Shown one piece after another: positions 37,914 to 49,855 of a DNA stretch of 64,000 nt. The position numbers and the translations under genes are program-made. This DNA comes from Chrysoperla carnea (taxonomy: Eukaryota; Arthropoda; Insecta; Neuroptera; Chrysopidae): NCBI RefSeq assembly GCF_905475395.1, contig NC_058339.1:61016420-61080419 (forward strand). Direction: 5' to 3'. The notes beneath the pieces were generated by a model. It saw only the letters and a program-made list of their open reading frames with translations, ran no database searches and was not told the DNA's origin. Numbering within the stretch: position 1 is the stretch's first letter; each line of letters begins with the position of its first letter.

Positions 37914-40900
37914 ATCAGCATAATATTCAAAAAAATAATAATTTTCCTCTTTTTTTACAAAAATAAGAATGTTGAAATGATGAATATAAAGATTATTTTC
38001 TTTTTTTTTTAACTTTTGAAGTACACATTTTTTCTCTGACTCACCACGAAATTTCTAAAATACTTGATGTATTTGTAAACCTATTTTATTAATATAATCA
38101 ATTACACACTTAAAAAATCATATATTAAGAAATTAATTAAAATATAATACCCACATTTCGAAGTTGACATCTCTTATGCAACTTTAATGACAATATAGCA
38201 TAATGACGTCAAAATACTATAAATCTATTCTTTTCATGAAACCTGCAGCTTATTGATTTCGATAAATTATCAACAATTTTCTTTTTAAATTAATTGATCT
38301 TAAAAAATTACTTCAACTTAATTGTTAAATCTAATAAAATAGGTTCGCAATACAACGTTGCAGTATATAATTAAAAATTTAAGGCTTTTTTGCGGTATTA
38401 AAATGTACTTCTTGTAAAGTATACAAACATATCCTTCCAAAATATGGGCATCAACGTAACACTATACATACCTTTTATTCAAAAATATTCCTCAAACCAA
38501 CGTGGAACAACGAGCTTGGAAACAATTATGGAATTAGAAAAATTTTTCAATGAAATGCAAACAGAAATAGTGAATCAGAAGACGGTAATAAAACCGCAGT
38601 TGAAGGCATTCTAAACTAGCGACTATTTTATTTTGATCTACATAGTGTGATTCTTATTATTCCCCCACGTTGGTTTAAGAACATTAATATGCTAACAAAA
38701 TAAAAATGATTACAAAGATGCACACTAGGTTTCACTTTGAAAATCGTAAATGGCATTCAAATTCTGCAACAATTAAAATAATCCAATCAATAGATAAAAT
38801 TTATTAAAAGGTATCAAAGTATATACTCGGCAGGATTCTTAAGACACATTTTTATTCAAGATTATTTCCCTTTTAATGGAGAGTGGTCTAAAATCTCATA
38901 AAGAATGCACATTTGTAAAATTGTTTATTGAGATTTCCTACATTTTTGTCCTTCGTTTTCCCTTTCATTACTGGGGAGGATACACCTGTAGGTGAACTCT
39001 TGATCTTACCTAGTTCTTGCAAATTACTTAGCTATGTTTCCCGTATGATTATGAGATTAAACCTAATATGGCAGCACGGGTGACATCTTCTCGAAATAGC
39101 TACGATATTTTAATAACATGCCCACTTGAAAATCCTGTCGGATAGCATACTTCTTGTACCTTTTGCAAGGAAAAATTATTCTGATGCCTCTATTGATTGT
39201 ATCAAAGGTCAGTTTAAACATTTTATGCAACTCTTATAAATGTAGTATCCAAATAAAATTATTTTGAAACAAATAGTTTTGTTAATACAATTGATATTTA
39301 CATGACTGTAAAAGCATTTTTTTAAATATTTGTTTATATTACAATTAAAATTTATCATGGACATCAATTAAAAAAAGGAAATTTGTTTAACACCTTTAAA
39401 ATATTGTAAAAATTTTTTACATTTAAATAGATCTACGTCTAACAAAATACACAAAAATATTCAACTTAAAAAAAATGTTTTCATGAAGATGAACTCATTT
39501 TGTTTGCTAATTAACTACACACAATCTTCTAGCTTAAAAGTTGACTGTCTTAAAAAAGCTAATTTTTACTAAGCTAGCAATGTTTTTATATGTAAATTTA
39601 AATCTACGAAAACTTAGTTGTACATCGTCAAATTATGTCACGGAATTTAGAACCAAAAAAAATTCCAAAATGCTAACAAACAAATCCAAGTGATCCTCAT
39701 TATAATATACATAATGGTTTATTACAAGCAAATCACTACAAAACAAACATATATCCTGATGACAGATACTATCGAAGCAAATGAATTAATATAATTTAGT
39801 CTAGGTCAGAGATTTTCCCAAAACAGATCATTTCGACAGACTCAAATAATATGAATAGAGATTTCATCGTCCTCGCATTTCTTACTATATAATCACTATT
39901 TTTTTTTTTAATAATTTAATAAAAACCAAATAGAAACCTCCAAAATGGTCGGTACCAACATCAACTAATGTTATACTGATTTTGTCCTGAAATATAGCTT
40001 ATATTTCTAAACAGAAATCAGGCAGTATGCTGTCAATATAAAATAACGCAAGTTAATGACGTCAAGGATTACTAGGCACTTTCTGATTTCTATTTAGAAA
40101 CACAATCAAAAATATTTTATTAAAAAATTAAAAATGACATCAACAACTTTGGACGATAGAGCGCTTTTACTTTTTGGAGTTTACATAGACAAAAATGAAA
40201 AACACTCTAGCTAAATAAAAATTAATCTTTTATTAAACAACCATCTTTTAAGCTAATTAAAAATATGTGTAAATCTTGGTAACCATTTTAACTTCTGATT
40301 ATACGTCTACATATATTATTACGTGGATGACTTTGCTAAGACTAAAATGTAAAAAAAAATCACAGACATGTTCGCAAAAATGACTTTTCTTTTAATAATT
40401 ATTTTCAAAATACTATAACTGGTAATAATATACAAATCATATCTGTGTAAAAACAAATACTTCATAAAAGAAGAAACAAAAAAAAAGAAGATATCGGATG
40501 TATATACAAATTTTGTGTTTATATAGTACGTTTGTTATAGGAAAAAAAATACATCCAACACTGCTAAAAACACAATCCACAGACTTAAAAAAATTATAGA
40601 CGAATAAAAATTATCACAAACTGTGTATAAAAAAAAGTAGTAATCAAAAATTATATTAAATATGTGGAATACAATTGTATATATATATATATATTATATA
40701 GAATTTGTATGAAAGCCAAAATTGTGTATGTTTATGAGATAAGCAAACATGACTGCGTTTATACACTGAGAATTTTTTTTTAATTTTCTGTGGACATCAC
40801 CAGAAAACAATTAAAAAAACAAAAAAGAAAAAATAACAAATATATTTTATATTTTTTAGTTGGTTTTTTTTTTATATTAGCATCATTATAGAATTGTGGA

Positions 40901-40964
40901 ACAGGAGTGTTGTTGAATAGGAAGGAGGTGGTGGTATTTTTGAGAGTGGCGTAGAAGAGAGCAT
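37914..40964. other. Intergenic DNA downstream of VAP
   Basis: Should include the VAP 3' UTR at its right edge. A small imperfect hairpin (TTTCTAAACAGAAATCA at 40004-40020 against its inverse at 40084-40100) is the only structure noticed. Confidence 0.4.
40229..40234 (-). terminator. Possible VAP polyadenylation signal
   Basis: AATAAA on the minus strand, about 730 bp past the VAP stop codon. I noticed none closer, but such hexamers are common by chance in AT-rich DNA. Confidence 0.2.
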
Positions 40965-43900
40965 TCATAGAACAAATTTTCCAACTATTATGCCACAAAT
41001 TGCCATGGCTATTGCCACAGCCAAATACATAACAGACAAATTTGGAGGAGCTGTTGCCACTGGAGTATATTTAGTTGTTTCAGGAACTGCACCAATACAA
41101 TTTTTTAATCGTAAAATTTCCTCCTGAAAATAATTATAGTTATTTAAAAATTTGCATTTGACTGAATATTTTATTAAAATTTGACCAAACTTTGAGAAAT
41201 GCTGAACTACAGTATTATTCCATTATGACTAAATATTTTACCCAAACAAAGACTGTCAAAATTTTCCTATTATACCAAAATATTTTAAATATCAATTGGA
41301 ATAAATAACAAATAATTGGAAAAAAATTATTTTCCCAATTCTAAATAATTAGTGTCATCCATTAATGTACGAATTTGAGTTTAGTCGAATTGAGAAGGCT
41401 TTAATATCATTTTAAGAAAAATATATTATTCTTTCGATTAAAAAATGCAAATAAAAAAATAAAAACTGAGATGTGTGAGTCTTTGGAAATACTTCGTTAA
41501 GGCTTTGTTAGATATGGAGATATGCGATGTGAAGGTAGTATAATAAAAAGCTGGAAAGAAGAGTCGAAGTGACAGTGCGAATAGTATATTATATGCGGAG
41601 GGGACAACTGAATCAATCGCGGATCTGTCTCTCTTATGAAACATGCAATAAATCTTCGTTTTATATGAGACGAAATAAGTTTGGGAACCTCTGATTTACA
41701 TGAAACTTTTATAGTAAATGTCAGAAAAAACTTATTAAACAAGTGACAATAAATTTTAGTGGAAAATTTTAAAAATGAGCAAAGAAAAATAATGAATAAT
41801 ATTTTTTTAAGTATAAATTAATATCATAACTTATTTAAATTTATTACAAAAAGTGGAAAATTTTTCATGTAAATTAAAGTATAATTTATAGACTTTAATA
41901 CAACCATCCATAAAATTTAATTGATGTAATAGAACTTTCTTATTATGGAAACGCCTGAATAACTCATGCACGATGGTGTCATGGTATTGATCGAATACTA
42001 TCATTATGAGACTTTGTATAATATTTACTGTATTCTATAAGTTATTTTAATTTTTACTAGTTGAAAACAAATTTTCCTATTGTAATAAAATGTAATATCA
42101 TTACCTTTAATTGTAAATTTTCTTGTCGAAGGTAAGTTTCCTCCTCACGAACTTTTTCAAGTAATTCTGTTTCCGGTGTAACACTAGCTGCAGCACTTCC
42201 CTAAAATTAATTACAACATACATGAGTTATATGAATACAATTTATTCTTTATTCTAAAAGTAATATGATTCAACTAATGTACAGCTTTTCTAAAGAGGCG
42301 TATCATCAAAGTTCGAAGTTCCGGAACAGCAGCCAAGCATACAAAAATTGTAAAGCTAAAGTAGTTAAGTTCTAAACTCGAGAATGATTTTCAAAGTCAC
42401 TGAAAAGTGACTTCTAATTTTTCACCGATAAGAGATAAAAGAAAATTTTAAATTAGAAAGAGATTTTTTCAAATTAAAAAACTCTACGTTTTTTCGAGAA
42501 CTCAAGAAATTTGGCAGAAATTTATTTCGAAAATTTAAAATAACAATGTTAGTTTGTATTAGAGAAAAACTGTATTTTGTTGAATACAGTTTTCAGAAAA
42601 CCAAATTTTACAAAAATTATACTGTTCCGGTACTTTTCTAGCACACTGTATAATAAACATTTGATAAAAGTTCTAATAATTTATATGTTAGAATGAATTT
42701 ATTAGTATATGCTAATTAATAATTATTAATTAGCATATACTAATAAATTAATATAATTATAATTATTATAATTATAATTATATTAATTCACAAGTAATGT
42801 AAATAAAACTATTACTATTGTAAATACGGCTGTTCAATTTCACAACACAAAATACATAGAGGGTTTCAGTTATGTAACTTTCGGTGAAAATTTCTACAAA
42901 TAAATTCTAATTTCGCGTCTCAATTCAAAGAAAACTGTAGCAAAATGATGAAAATAATAAATTAAACTACCGAATACAATCGTTCATAAAATCCCGGGAT
43001 TTCATTTTTCTAAATTAGCTATGGATCAATTCTCAAGTCCAAGGCCGTCTTAACCATATTGGGCGCCGGAGTGCAAAAATCAAACAGCGCTCCCCTTACC
43101 AACAAAAAAGTTCAAATTCGATGATTCATCCCTCATTTTCAATCTTTTTATGTCTACGTTTGACGGGAAATATACTCACGGTCTAAAAATGTACCGCTTA
43201 GGAAAAAATACGCTAAACAAATAATTTGACAGAAAAAAAATACCATAAATTTAAAGTTTATTAGTAAAGTATAAAATATTTTTTTAACCTGTACTCCTAA
43301 TACTAATTTAAACAATTAAATTGTTGATTTTATCTTCTATTTGTTTATTTAATTCAATAATAAATAAATACAAGTGGATATGTCAAACGTTATGTTTTTA
43401 TTTGTGTTATTGTGTTTTTTTGATAGACTAGACAGTAGTGTGCACGTACCAACTTGCAGTTGCAGAGTTTCTTTGAATTTGCCGCGTGTGTTTTTAGAAA
43501 TATAAATTTAATGTTTGCAGTACATCAAGTCGCAAGGCGATTGAATCCAGCTATATGAGACGCATTTCATAAACAATATTATTGCCTATATTTATATAAG
43601 AATAATGAATGTTTGGCGGCCCCCAAGATCCTGCGATCGGGTCCAATGCACTCCTTGCGTCCCCAGTTAAAGACGGTGCTGCTCAAATCATTTAAACATT
43701 ACCTTAGCCATGCATGTTACAATCTATGAAATACTTTTTAAGACGCCTTCTATGTTGATTAGCTATTAGTAAATGGCTAATTCTTAATATGATAAAAATA
43801 AAAGTTTTCACTTTCCTGCAAATTCTTTAAAAAATTTGCACGTATTCGACCGCAAATTATTTAAAGCATTTTATCTATTTCTGTACAAAAACCTTGCACA

Positions 43901-46900
43901 CAATTGCACTTAACTGTTTGAAACAGCACAACATGTAGATCCCGTATTACTTATTTTTTTATCGTGTCACTCAGTGAGTCGCGCTTATATTTTATAATGA
44001 TTGTGCAAATGATATATTGAAGGAAAAGAACGTTTTGACAAACCTTCGTTCTTTCAGGATCAAAAAACAAATTTTTTTTCGCATAATGTTTGAAAATCAC
44101 GACTTTTTTAATGAATTAGCCAATCATTAATTGAATGAATTTCAACCGGTCGCGCTATTAAAAAAAATACAGATACTGAATTAAATCTTTGAAATATTCA
44201 TTGGAAAATTTGGTTAACTCATTCAAGTAATAATTCAAATAATATCTAAAAATATGAAATGAAAATAAAAAAACCAATACATCGTTATTAGCTGTATACT
44301 CCAAAGAACGTTTCACCTTATCTTCTACAACTGCGTTCTCATTTACAGGTATTTTTGGTGTTAGACCTCCTTCTTGTTGCATAGGCATTTCAAATACACA
44401 TTTTAATTTTGAATCCATTAATTTTTCAGGACTAATGTCTTTCCACTAAAAATTTAAATAAAATTGTTAGATACAAATTAAAAATAATTTTGCTATGATG
44501 AAGAGACTGTGATTTCTATACAATAGTCACAAACAAACAATTTTTATGAAAAATAAAAAATTTATTTTTTATTTTACATTTAAAATAGATTTTTGTCAAG
44601 TATCGATCTACAAATCGAAGAAATTTAAAATTTTTTCAATATTGCTTATTCTATACTTCCATTCTTTGGAAATTTGTTTCCAGTTATTACGGTTATCATG
44701 GTGCATAAAAGCACATGTCTCAAAGTCTGGTTCCGTGCAAAATTATAGGAAAAGTACTTCCCGTTAAATGAGCTCAAAAACTGGATATAGGTTTTGTTGA
44801 TGCTGATATAAATCTGAATGTACACGAAACCCAATAATACTTCGTTTTCTAAGTTTTAATGGTAGAAGTTATATAAGTCACACTAATTAAAATGAAATAT
44901 AATTTTTTCTATAAGAATATATCTGTGTATGTGTGCGCGCTAAATGTTTATCAATATAAACTTCGTGTTATATGACCAATTGTAAAATTTTAAAACTTGA
45001 CTTTTGATAAGCATCTAACAACTTGTAATTTCCAGAATCTCATTTGACACGGGCGGTCTTTTCCTATAATTTTGTGCGAAATCTTCTGAATGTTCATAGA
45101 ATAAACAATAATCATATCTTTATCAACATATATTACCAAAGTATCAGCGCAAAATTCGTCTTCTGGTGCTACTACCGTCTGTACCATAAATTTATGTTTA
45201 TTTTTTTCAGCCGGATCAAATATAAACGGTTGTAAACATACTGAAATGAAATAAATTTTTTTACTTTTATGGCAGTACAATTTTTGAGAGTTTTCATTGT
45301 GCATTTATAAAACAAATTTTCATCCAACATATATATACATTCTTATAAATGATGGCATTCGAACTTGTGATGTGTCGGAACAACGCGGATACGAATACGG
45401 ATCTTTGTTTTAAGCAATAAATTTCATTTGTCCCGTGCCTAAAATAATTTTGACAGAATTTAAGATATTTCGACACCGGAAAAATGAAAATGATCAAAAA
45501 AATTTGAAATTTTATTTATTAATTAATCATTCTTTTATACTTCTCTTGTGAAAAATGCATATCGATTTTCTGTACGGTTTAAGAGGAATTAACTGTCAGT
45601 GTTAGTCAGTGTCTTACCAAAAAAAGTTTTTTATTTTTATGCAGTTCTTAGTTTTAGTATGATTTTAAAGCTTAAAAATTGAGGAATATTGATAAATGTT
45701 TTCATGTAAATGGTAAAACATTTTTAAAAGCACTTTTTTACTTGAAAAAACAAAATTTATTGCGATTTCTTCATATTTCTCCATGTGAAGAGGGTTGTTT
45801 TTAAAAATCGTAAATTAATAATTTATCGTAAACCGTAATAATCTATCGTAAATCGTAATAATTTATCGTAAACCGTACAGAAAATCGATTTGTTTATACA
45901 GAAGGCGTATTAAATACTCATTAATTGGCACACAAAATTTCAGTTTTTTGGTAACACTATCGTTTTGGTATCGAAACACCTTAATTCATTATTTAACATT
46001 TCATTGTTAATTCTAATTTCATCAAGCTCTGTGTTAAAAAATAGGTAAATTGTTGATAAAATAATATTTCTTAGCACCAGTAAAAAAAATTTTAATATCA
46101 ATTGAAGTATTCCTACACACAGAGTATGACGAAATTAATAATTATTAATGAAACGACACTAATGAGAAATATTTTGTGTTTTTGAACACAGTCAGCAATA
46201 AATTAATGAATTTTAGAGTATGTTAGATTTTGCGTCTAACAAATCTTTTTGACCAAAATGGCTATACACTGTACTCAGATTCTTATTACAGTGTCTCCAC
46301 TTGGTTGCAAATTTTAATGACAATACTATAAACATATGCATTATTGTGAGTAGTCTGTGAAATGTCTCAACCATAATTTCCCATGTGATTAAGATATCTA
46401 TTTTTCAACTTTCAATCTTACGACAAATTACAGTTTAGTGTCAATGCGATTCGTGGTAATGTTTATACATTATAGCAATTGTATTAGCATCGTGCATAAT
46501 CGATGGATAAATGCTTGCATTAGTCTATGGATAGTTGGGAAGCGAACAAAAACATAATTTTTATCAAATTTATGTTGTTTTTCAATTTTTTAGTTGATAG
46601 TGTTAAACTGAGAGGTGAAAAAATGCATACTCTAAGTACTTAAAAATATTCATTTTCAGTGACGTAACGTGTTAGTATTATTATTCTAAATCCTTTTTAT
46701 TAAATCAAATATCTAATTAAAACACGAACATCAATTTAAATGAACATTAGTTTGATGGATGTTGATTTAAACATAAATTTGTTAGTTTTTTTACATTACA
46801 AATTAACGTCTCTTAGTTCTAACGTACGTAATGTCTCGGAGTTACGAAAAGTGGTGCACTCCGATTATATTCAAATTTTTACTAGGCACAAAAGGTGACT

Positions 46901-48767
46901 CAAATCAGAAAGGAATGAAAGTGGGCATTGAAGGTATAATTAAATATATATAAAATTTTCACCTTTCTCATCAAGTTATAATACAATTTTTTTATACTTC
47001 TCTAACCTTTGAAATCAGTGTAAAAGAAGTATCGCAAATTGACTTGATAAGTGATTTTTTAATAAGGTAGCCCAAGTAGCTCTAAATAAAACTAACCATT
47101 GCCCCCAAGAAAAAACAGTGACATTTTCGAGGTATTCGGTTTTCAAATTGCGATATTTCATGTTAATTTATCAAATCATTTTTTTTTTAATTATACAATT
47201 ATTTAATGCTCATTACCGATATCGATTGGCTTATAGGACTCATTTTTTAAAATGTCAATCGATACAGGCAAAACACATTATATATTGTAAATATTTTTGT
47301 ATACAAAGTAGTTTTGAAAACGTGAAATATTACACTTAGAAAGGTCGAATAACTCGAAAACCTATCATTATTTTTCGTTAAAACAATAATAAATTTCATT
47401 TATAAAAACAAATTTTCTTATAAAAAATTAAAAGGCTTCTTTTGTGCGTAAATTTACTGAATATTGGTATAGAATATTACATGTAATATCGGTTACAATG
47501 GTTCAACTGTGTACTTTTTAAACTGTTTTGCCCTTGAACTGCGCACCGATATCGTGGTTTATTAAGGTTAGCCGCACATTATCAGAAAATTGAATATAAA
47601 ATGTATGTTTCTTAAAATAATTTCCGATAATGTGCGGCTGATCTAAAAGCTATTAGCTGTAATTATGCCAGTAATATTAGCTAATTTTAACACTTATCTG
47701 TTACATCACTGAATATATATATCTAATAATAAATATATGAAAACATACTTGCGATTTCAATAACATTTTTAGGTTCCAATATACCAGAATTGGGTCGTAC
47801 ACAATATTTTTTTGGTGCTGTAGTTTTTATTTTAAAAACTACTTTTTTATCTGTTGGATTTGTTAATTTCATATATGACGTAACTGGTACATTAAACGGT
47901 CCTATAAAACAACAAATAGCTTAAGTCATAAAACACGATTTGAATTTGTTAATCTTCCAATAAAGTTTTGCATTTGTTTAATCTAATGTTATCAATAATC
48001 CCAAATAAACACGAAACAAAAATTATAGAAAACTTTTGAAAAATGTGTGTAGGCCTAAGAATCAATTTATAAACATTATTTTAGTAACAAAAATGTAATT
48101 GTTTTAATGATGGGATTGCGAGTTTAGTATCTATCTTAAGTTTGAGACAATGTAATGCAATTTTGAGAATTGTAATTTGACTTTGAGTGTCGAAGTTGGA
48201 TTTTAACTACCTGCCATAAAAAAATTAAAACATGAATATGAAGTCATAAAACTTCATCGAATCAAAAGGACTGAAGTTCAATATATAATGACATTGCATT
48301 TTTAACCAAGTCTTAATTAGATGTTTTAAAAATTTATATAGCTATATTTTAAATGTCAAGTTATTCAAAAATAGACCTAAATCCGAAATAAGTAATACAT
48401 TTTGATGATATATAAGAAAATTGAATAAAATAACTTTGGCAAAAATACGATCGTGAATAGTAATCCTATCATGCAGCTGTCAATTTGATATGTCGATAGC
48501 ATAGCATATAATTATTCAAGTCAAAGAACCTCAAACATTGGAAACATTATATTAAGTAAATACTATAAATATAATTAGAGCAAAAAGCTCCCCTCCTGGG
48601 ATTTATAAGATAGAAATAACCTTTTCTAATAAAGTGTAATGCAGGCTTGGCTAAGCAGTCATTTTCTTCATAAAAATTACGTCAATAAAATATCAGGTAT
48701 ATCACTTACCTCTGAACTTAAGTTCATTTTGTGGTTCTATATGAATAATTTGTTCCGGTCTTGCCAT
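40965..48767 (-). CDS. Vap33: VAMP-associated protein (VAP, MSP-domain ER tether), 6 coding exons
   Basis: Tail-anchored ER protein that binds FFAT-motif partners and tethers the ER to other membranes (family knowledge). Coding exons, minus strand: 48767-48710, 47901-47749, 45240-45137, 44445-44281, 42200-42105, 41123-40965. All have GT/AG borders and matching phases, giving 244 aa. Exon 4 could instead end at 44275, which adds two residues. The MSP domain spans about residues 1-125 and includes the family block [15 protein letters not shown]56 (the site of the human VAPB ALS8 mutation) and K87/M89 in KHKFMVQ (FFAT contact residues of VAPB) are all present. A coiled coil covers about 170-200. 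The C-terminal membrane anchor is about 223-243, with a GIIVG (GxxxG) motif. The start is the first ATG, with AAAA before it. Length matches the family (about 240-270 aa). Introns 2 and 4 hold repeats. It lies downstream of nucleobindin on the same strand. Confidence 0.97.
42696..42788. repeat. 54-bp perfect palindrome next to a 43-bp near-palindrome (VAP intron 4)
   Basis: 42696-42749 is a perfect palindrome: arms of 25 bp (AATTTATTAGTATATGCTAA + TTAAT) round AATT. It runs into 42746-42788, an AT-only near-palindrome centred on about 42767. Cruciform-prone; no coding sequence. Confidence 0.85.
43040..43681. mobile_element. Non-autonomous hAT-like element in VAP intron 4
   Basis: Begins CAAGGCCGTCTTAACCA (43040 on) and ends TTAAAGACGGTGCTG (to 43681), imperfect inverted termini. 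Flanks are CTCAAGTC (43032-43039) and CTCAAATC (43682-43689), an 8-bp target duplication with one change, as hAT elements make. The subterminal region is GC-rich (GGGCGCCGGAGTGC; CCCCAAGATCCTGCGATCGG). No transposase frame. 642 bp. Confidence 0.7.
45561..45889. repeat. Foldback with 20-bp minisatellite in VAP intron 2
   Basis: ATCGATTTTCTGTACGGTTT + A (45561-45581) recurs as a perfect inverted copy at 45869-45889. Inside the right end, three 20-bp units (45815-45834, 45835-45854, 45855-45874; form GTAATAATYTATCGTAAAYC) are arrayed head to tail. Confidence 0.7.
47258..47372 (+). repeat. Dispersed repeat, copy 1 (VAP intron 2)
   Basis: Shares with 59438-59560 the ordered words ATCGATACAGGCAAAACACA, TTTTTGTA, GTTTTGAAAACGTGAAATAT and GGTCGAATAACTCGAAAA (copy 2: AAGTCGAATAATTAAAAAAA). 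Not coding. Confidence 0.5.
47570..47639. repeat. Short GC-rich hairpin in VAP intron 2
   Basis: AGCCGCACATTATCAGAAA (47570-47588) pairs with TTTCCGATAATGTGCGGCT (47621-47639), 18 of 19 positions, over a 32-base loop. Unlike most local repeats the stem is GC-rich. Confidence 0.7.
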
Positions 48768-48769
48768 TT

Positions 48770-48960
48770 TTATTAAATGATTTGAAAGTTTACAACAATA
48801 TTAAATTTTATATAATGATTTTTGAGTTCACCAGTCAAAAGTTAATAGCCTTCGGCTCGGGACTGTTTTTTGATAAATTTTACGCATGCGCCATTATTCT
48901 AATATGGCTACAGAACATAAATCTGACATCATCGATAACTACGTAAATTTTTATAAATCT
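48770..48960 (-). promoter_or_regulatory. Candidate VAP core promoter with NRF1/Ewg-like and DRE-like sites
   Basis: Just upstream of the VAP start codon are the near-palindrome ACGCATGCGCCA (48882-48893), which resembles the NRF1/Erect-wing site TGCGCATGCGCA, and CATCGATA (48930-48937), 7 of 8 bases of the insect DREF site TATCGATA. Both are typical of insect housekeeping promoters (established knowledge). CG-rich words are rare in this AT-rich window, which raises their weight. The transcription start is not visible from sequence alone. Confidence 0.45.
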
Positions 48961-49855
48961 GTTTCACATACAGATGACACTACTATTGTATGTCAGAGTT
49001 TTTTCAATATTTTGGCGGTATATTTGATATAAATTCTAATAAAATGCTTAGCAACAATTTATTGTAACTTCAATCTTGTTAAAATTCAATATTTTATTCT
49101 TAAATCAAAATTCACAATTTATTTTCATTAAGAATGTATCCCACGTTCGCATCACCAGATAAGCAAATATATAAGTTTTCCATTGTTATTTAAAATACTA
49201 AGCAATATTTTTCAAGGTAACTAAATACATTATGCTAAACCTAATTAGGATTTAGTAATAATGTTCCTCAGATCGTATCTCTTGGTTTTCAAAAGACTAT
49301 CCCAATTTTTTGTGCATTTTTCTAACGCATTGAGCAAATCCAGTATAAGGGGAAAATTTTGATTTATTAATTTTATATTAACGTTTCTATTTTAATCAGA
49401 CAAATTTTTTATTTTCTACTTTATCGTTTCGTTTATCCCTCAGAAAAGCTGTCATTACATCGAGGTTTTTTTATCCGAATTATTATATAAATTCTCGTTT
49501 GCAGCAATTGAAATTTATATTTTTTACATAAGAGTATTGCAGTCAATAATTCATTTTATTTTTGGGTAGCTTCTACAATACTTTCCAATTAATCATATTC
49601 CTTGATAACTCTCGATTTTTCAGATTTGTGGCCACTCATGGATTAATAAAGGGATACCTTTCATGATATAAAAATATTTTAAATTTTAAATATATTTTAT
49701 TTATTAAATAAAAAATAATTTGATTGATATAAAATCCGTATAACATTTATTAATATATTCAACATAAAATACTTTTTTTGGTTATTTAGATTCAATTTTA
49801 ACAATTCCGTTAGTTGATCCAAAATTGTCATGAAAAATTATTATATTTGACGATA
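48961..49855. other. Intergenic DNA between NUCB1 and VAP
   Basis: Holds the NUCB1 3' end on its right edge. No extra gene seen; the two same-strand genes are about 1.1 kb apart. Confidence 0.5.
49696..49705 (-). terminator. NUCB1 polyadenylation signal candidates
   Basis: Two overlapping AATAAA hexamers on the minus strand (49696-49701 and 49700-49705), about 150 bp past the stop codon, which is a normal distance for a short insect 3' UTR. Confidence 0.45.

Noticed and set aside
40860..40998. 72-codon minus frame over the VAP stop codon
   Set aside because: Out of frame with VAP and low-complexity.
41438..41742. Two overlapping minus frames within VAP intron 5, with a hAT-like word TTTGGGAACCTCTG at about 41680
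   Set aside because: Only one possible terminus is visible, no partner terminus or target duplication, and the frames have no motif.
44990..45136. Open continuation of VAP exon 3 into the intron (to a stop near 44997)
   Set aside because: A GT donor at 45136 gives the conserved [17 protein letters not shown] junction in frame with exon 4; readthrough would lose the tail and anchor.
44546..45235. Plus frames near VAP exons 3 and 4
   Set aside because: Shadows of introns and exons of VAP in other frames; no independent signals.
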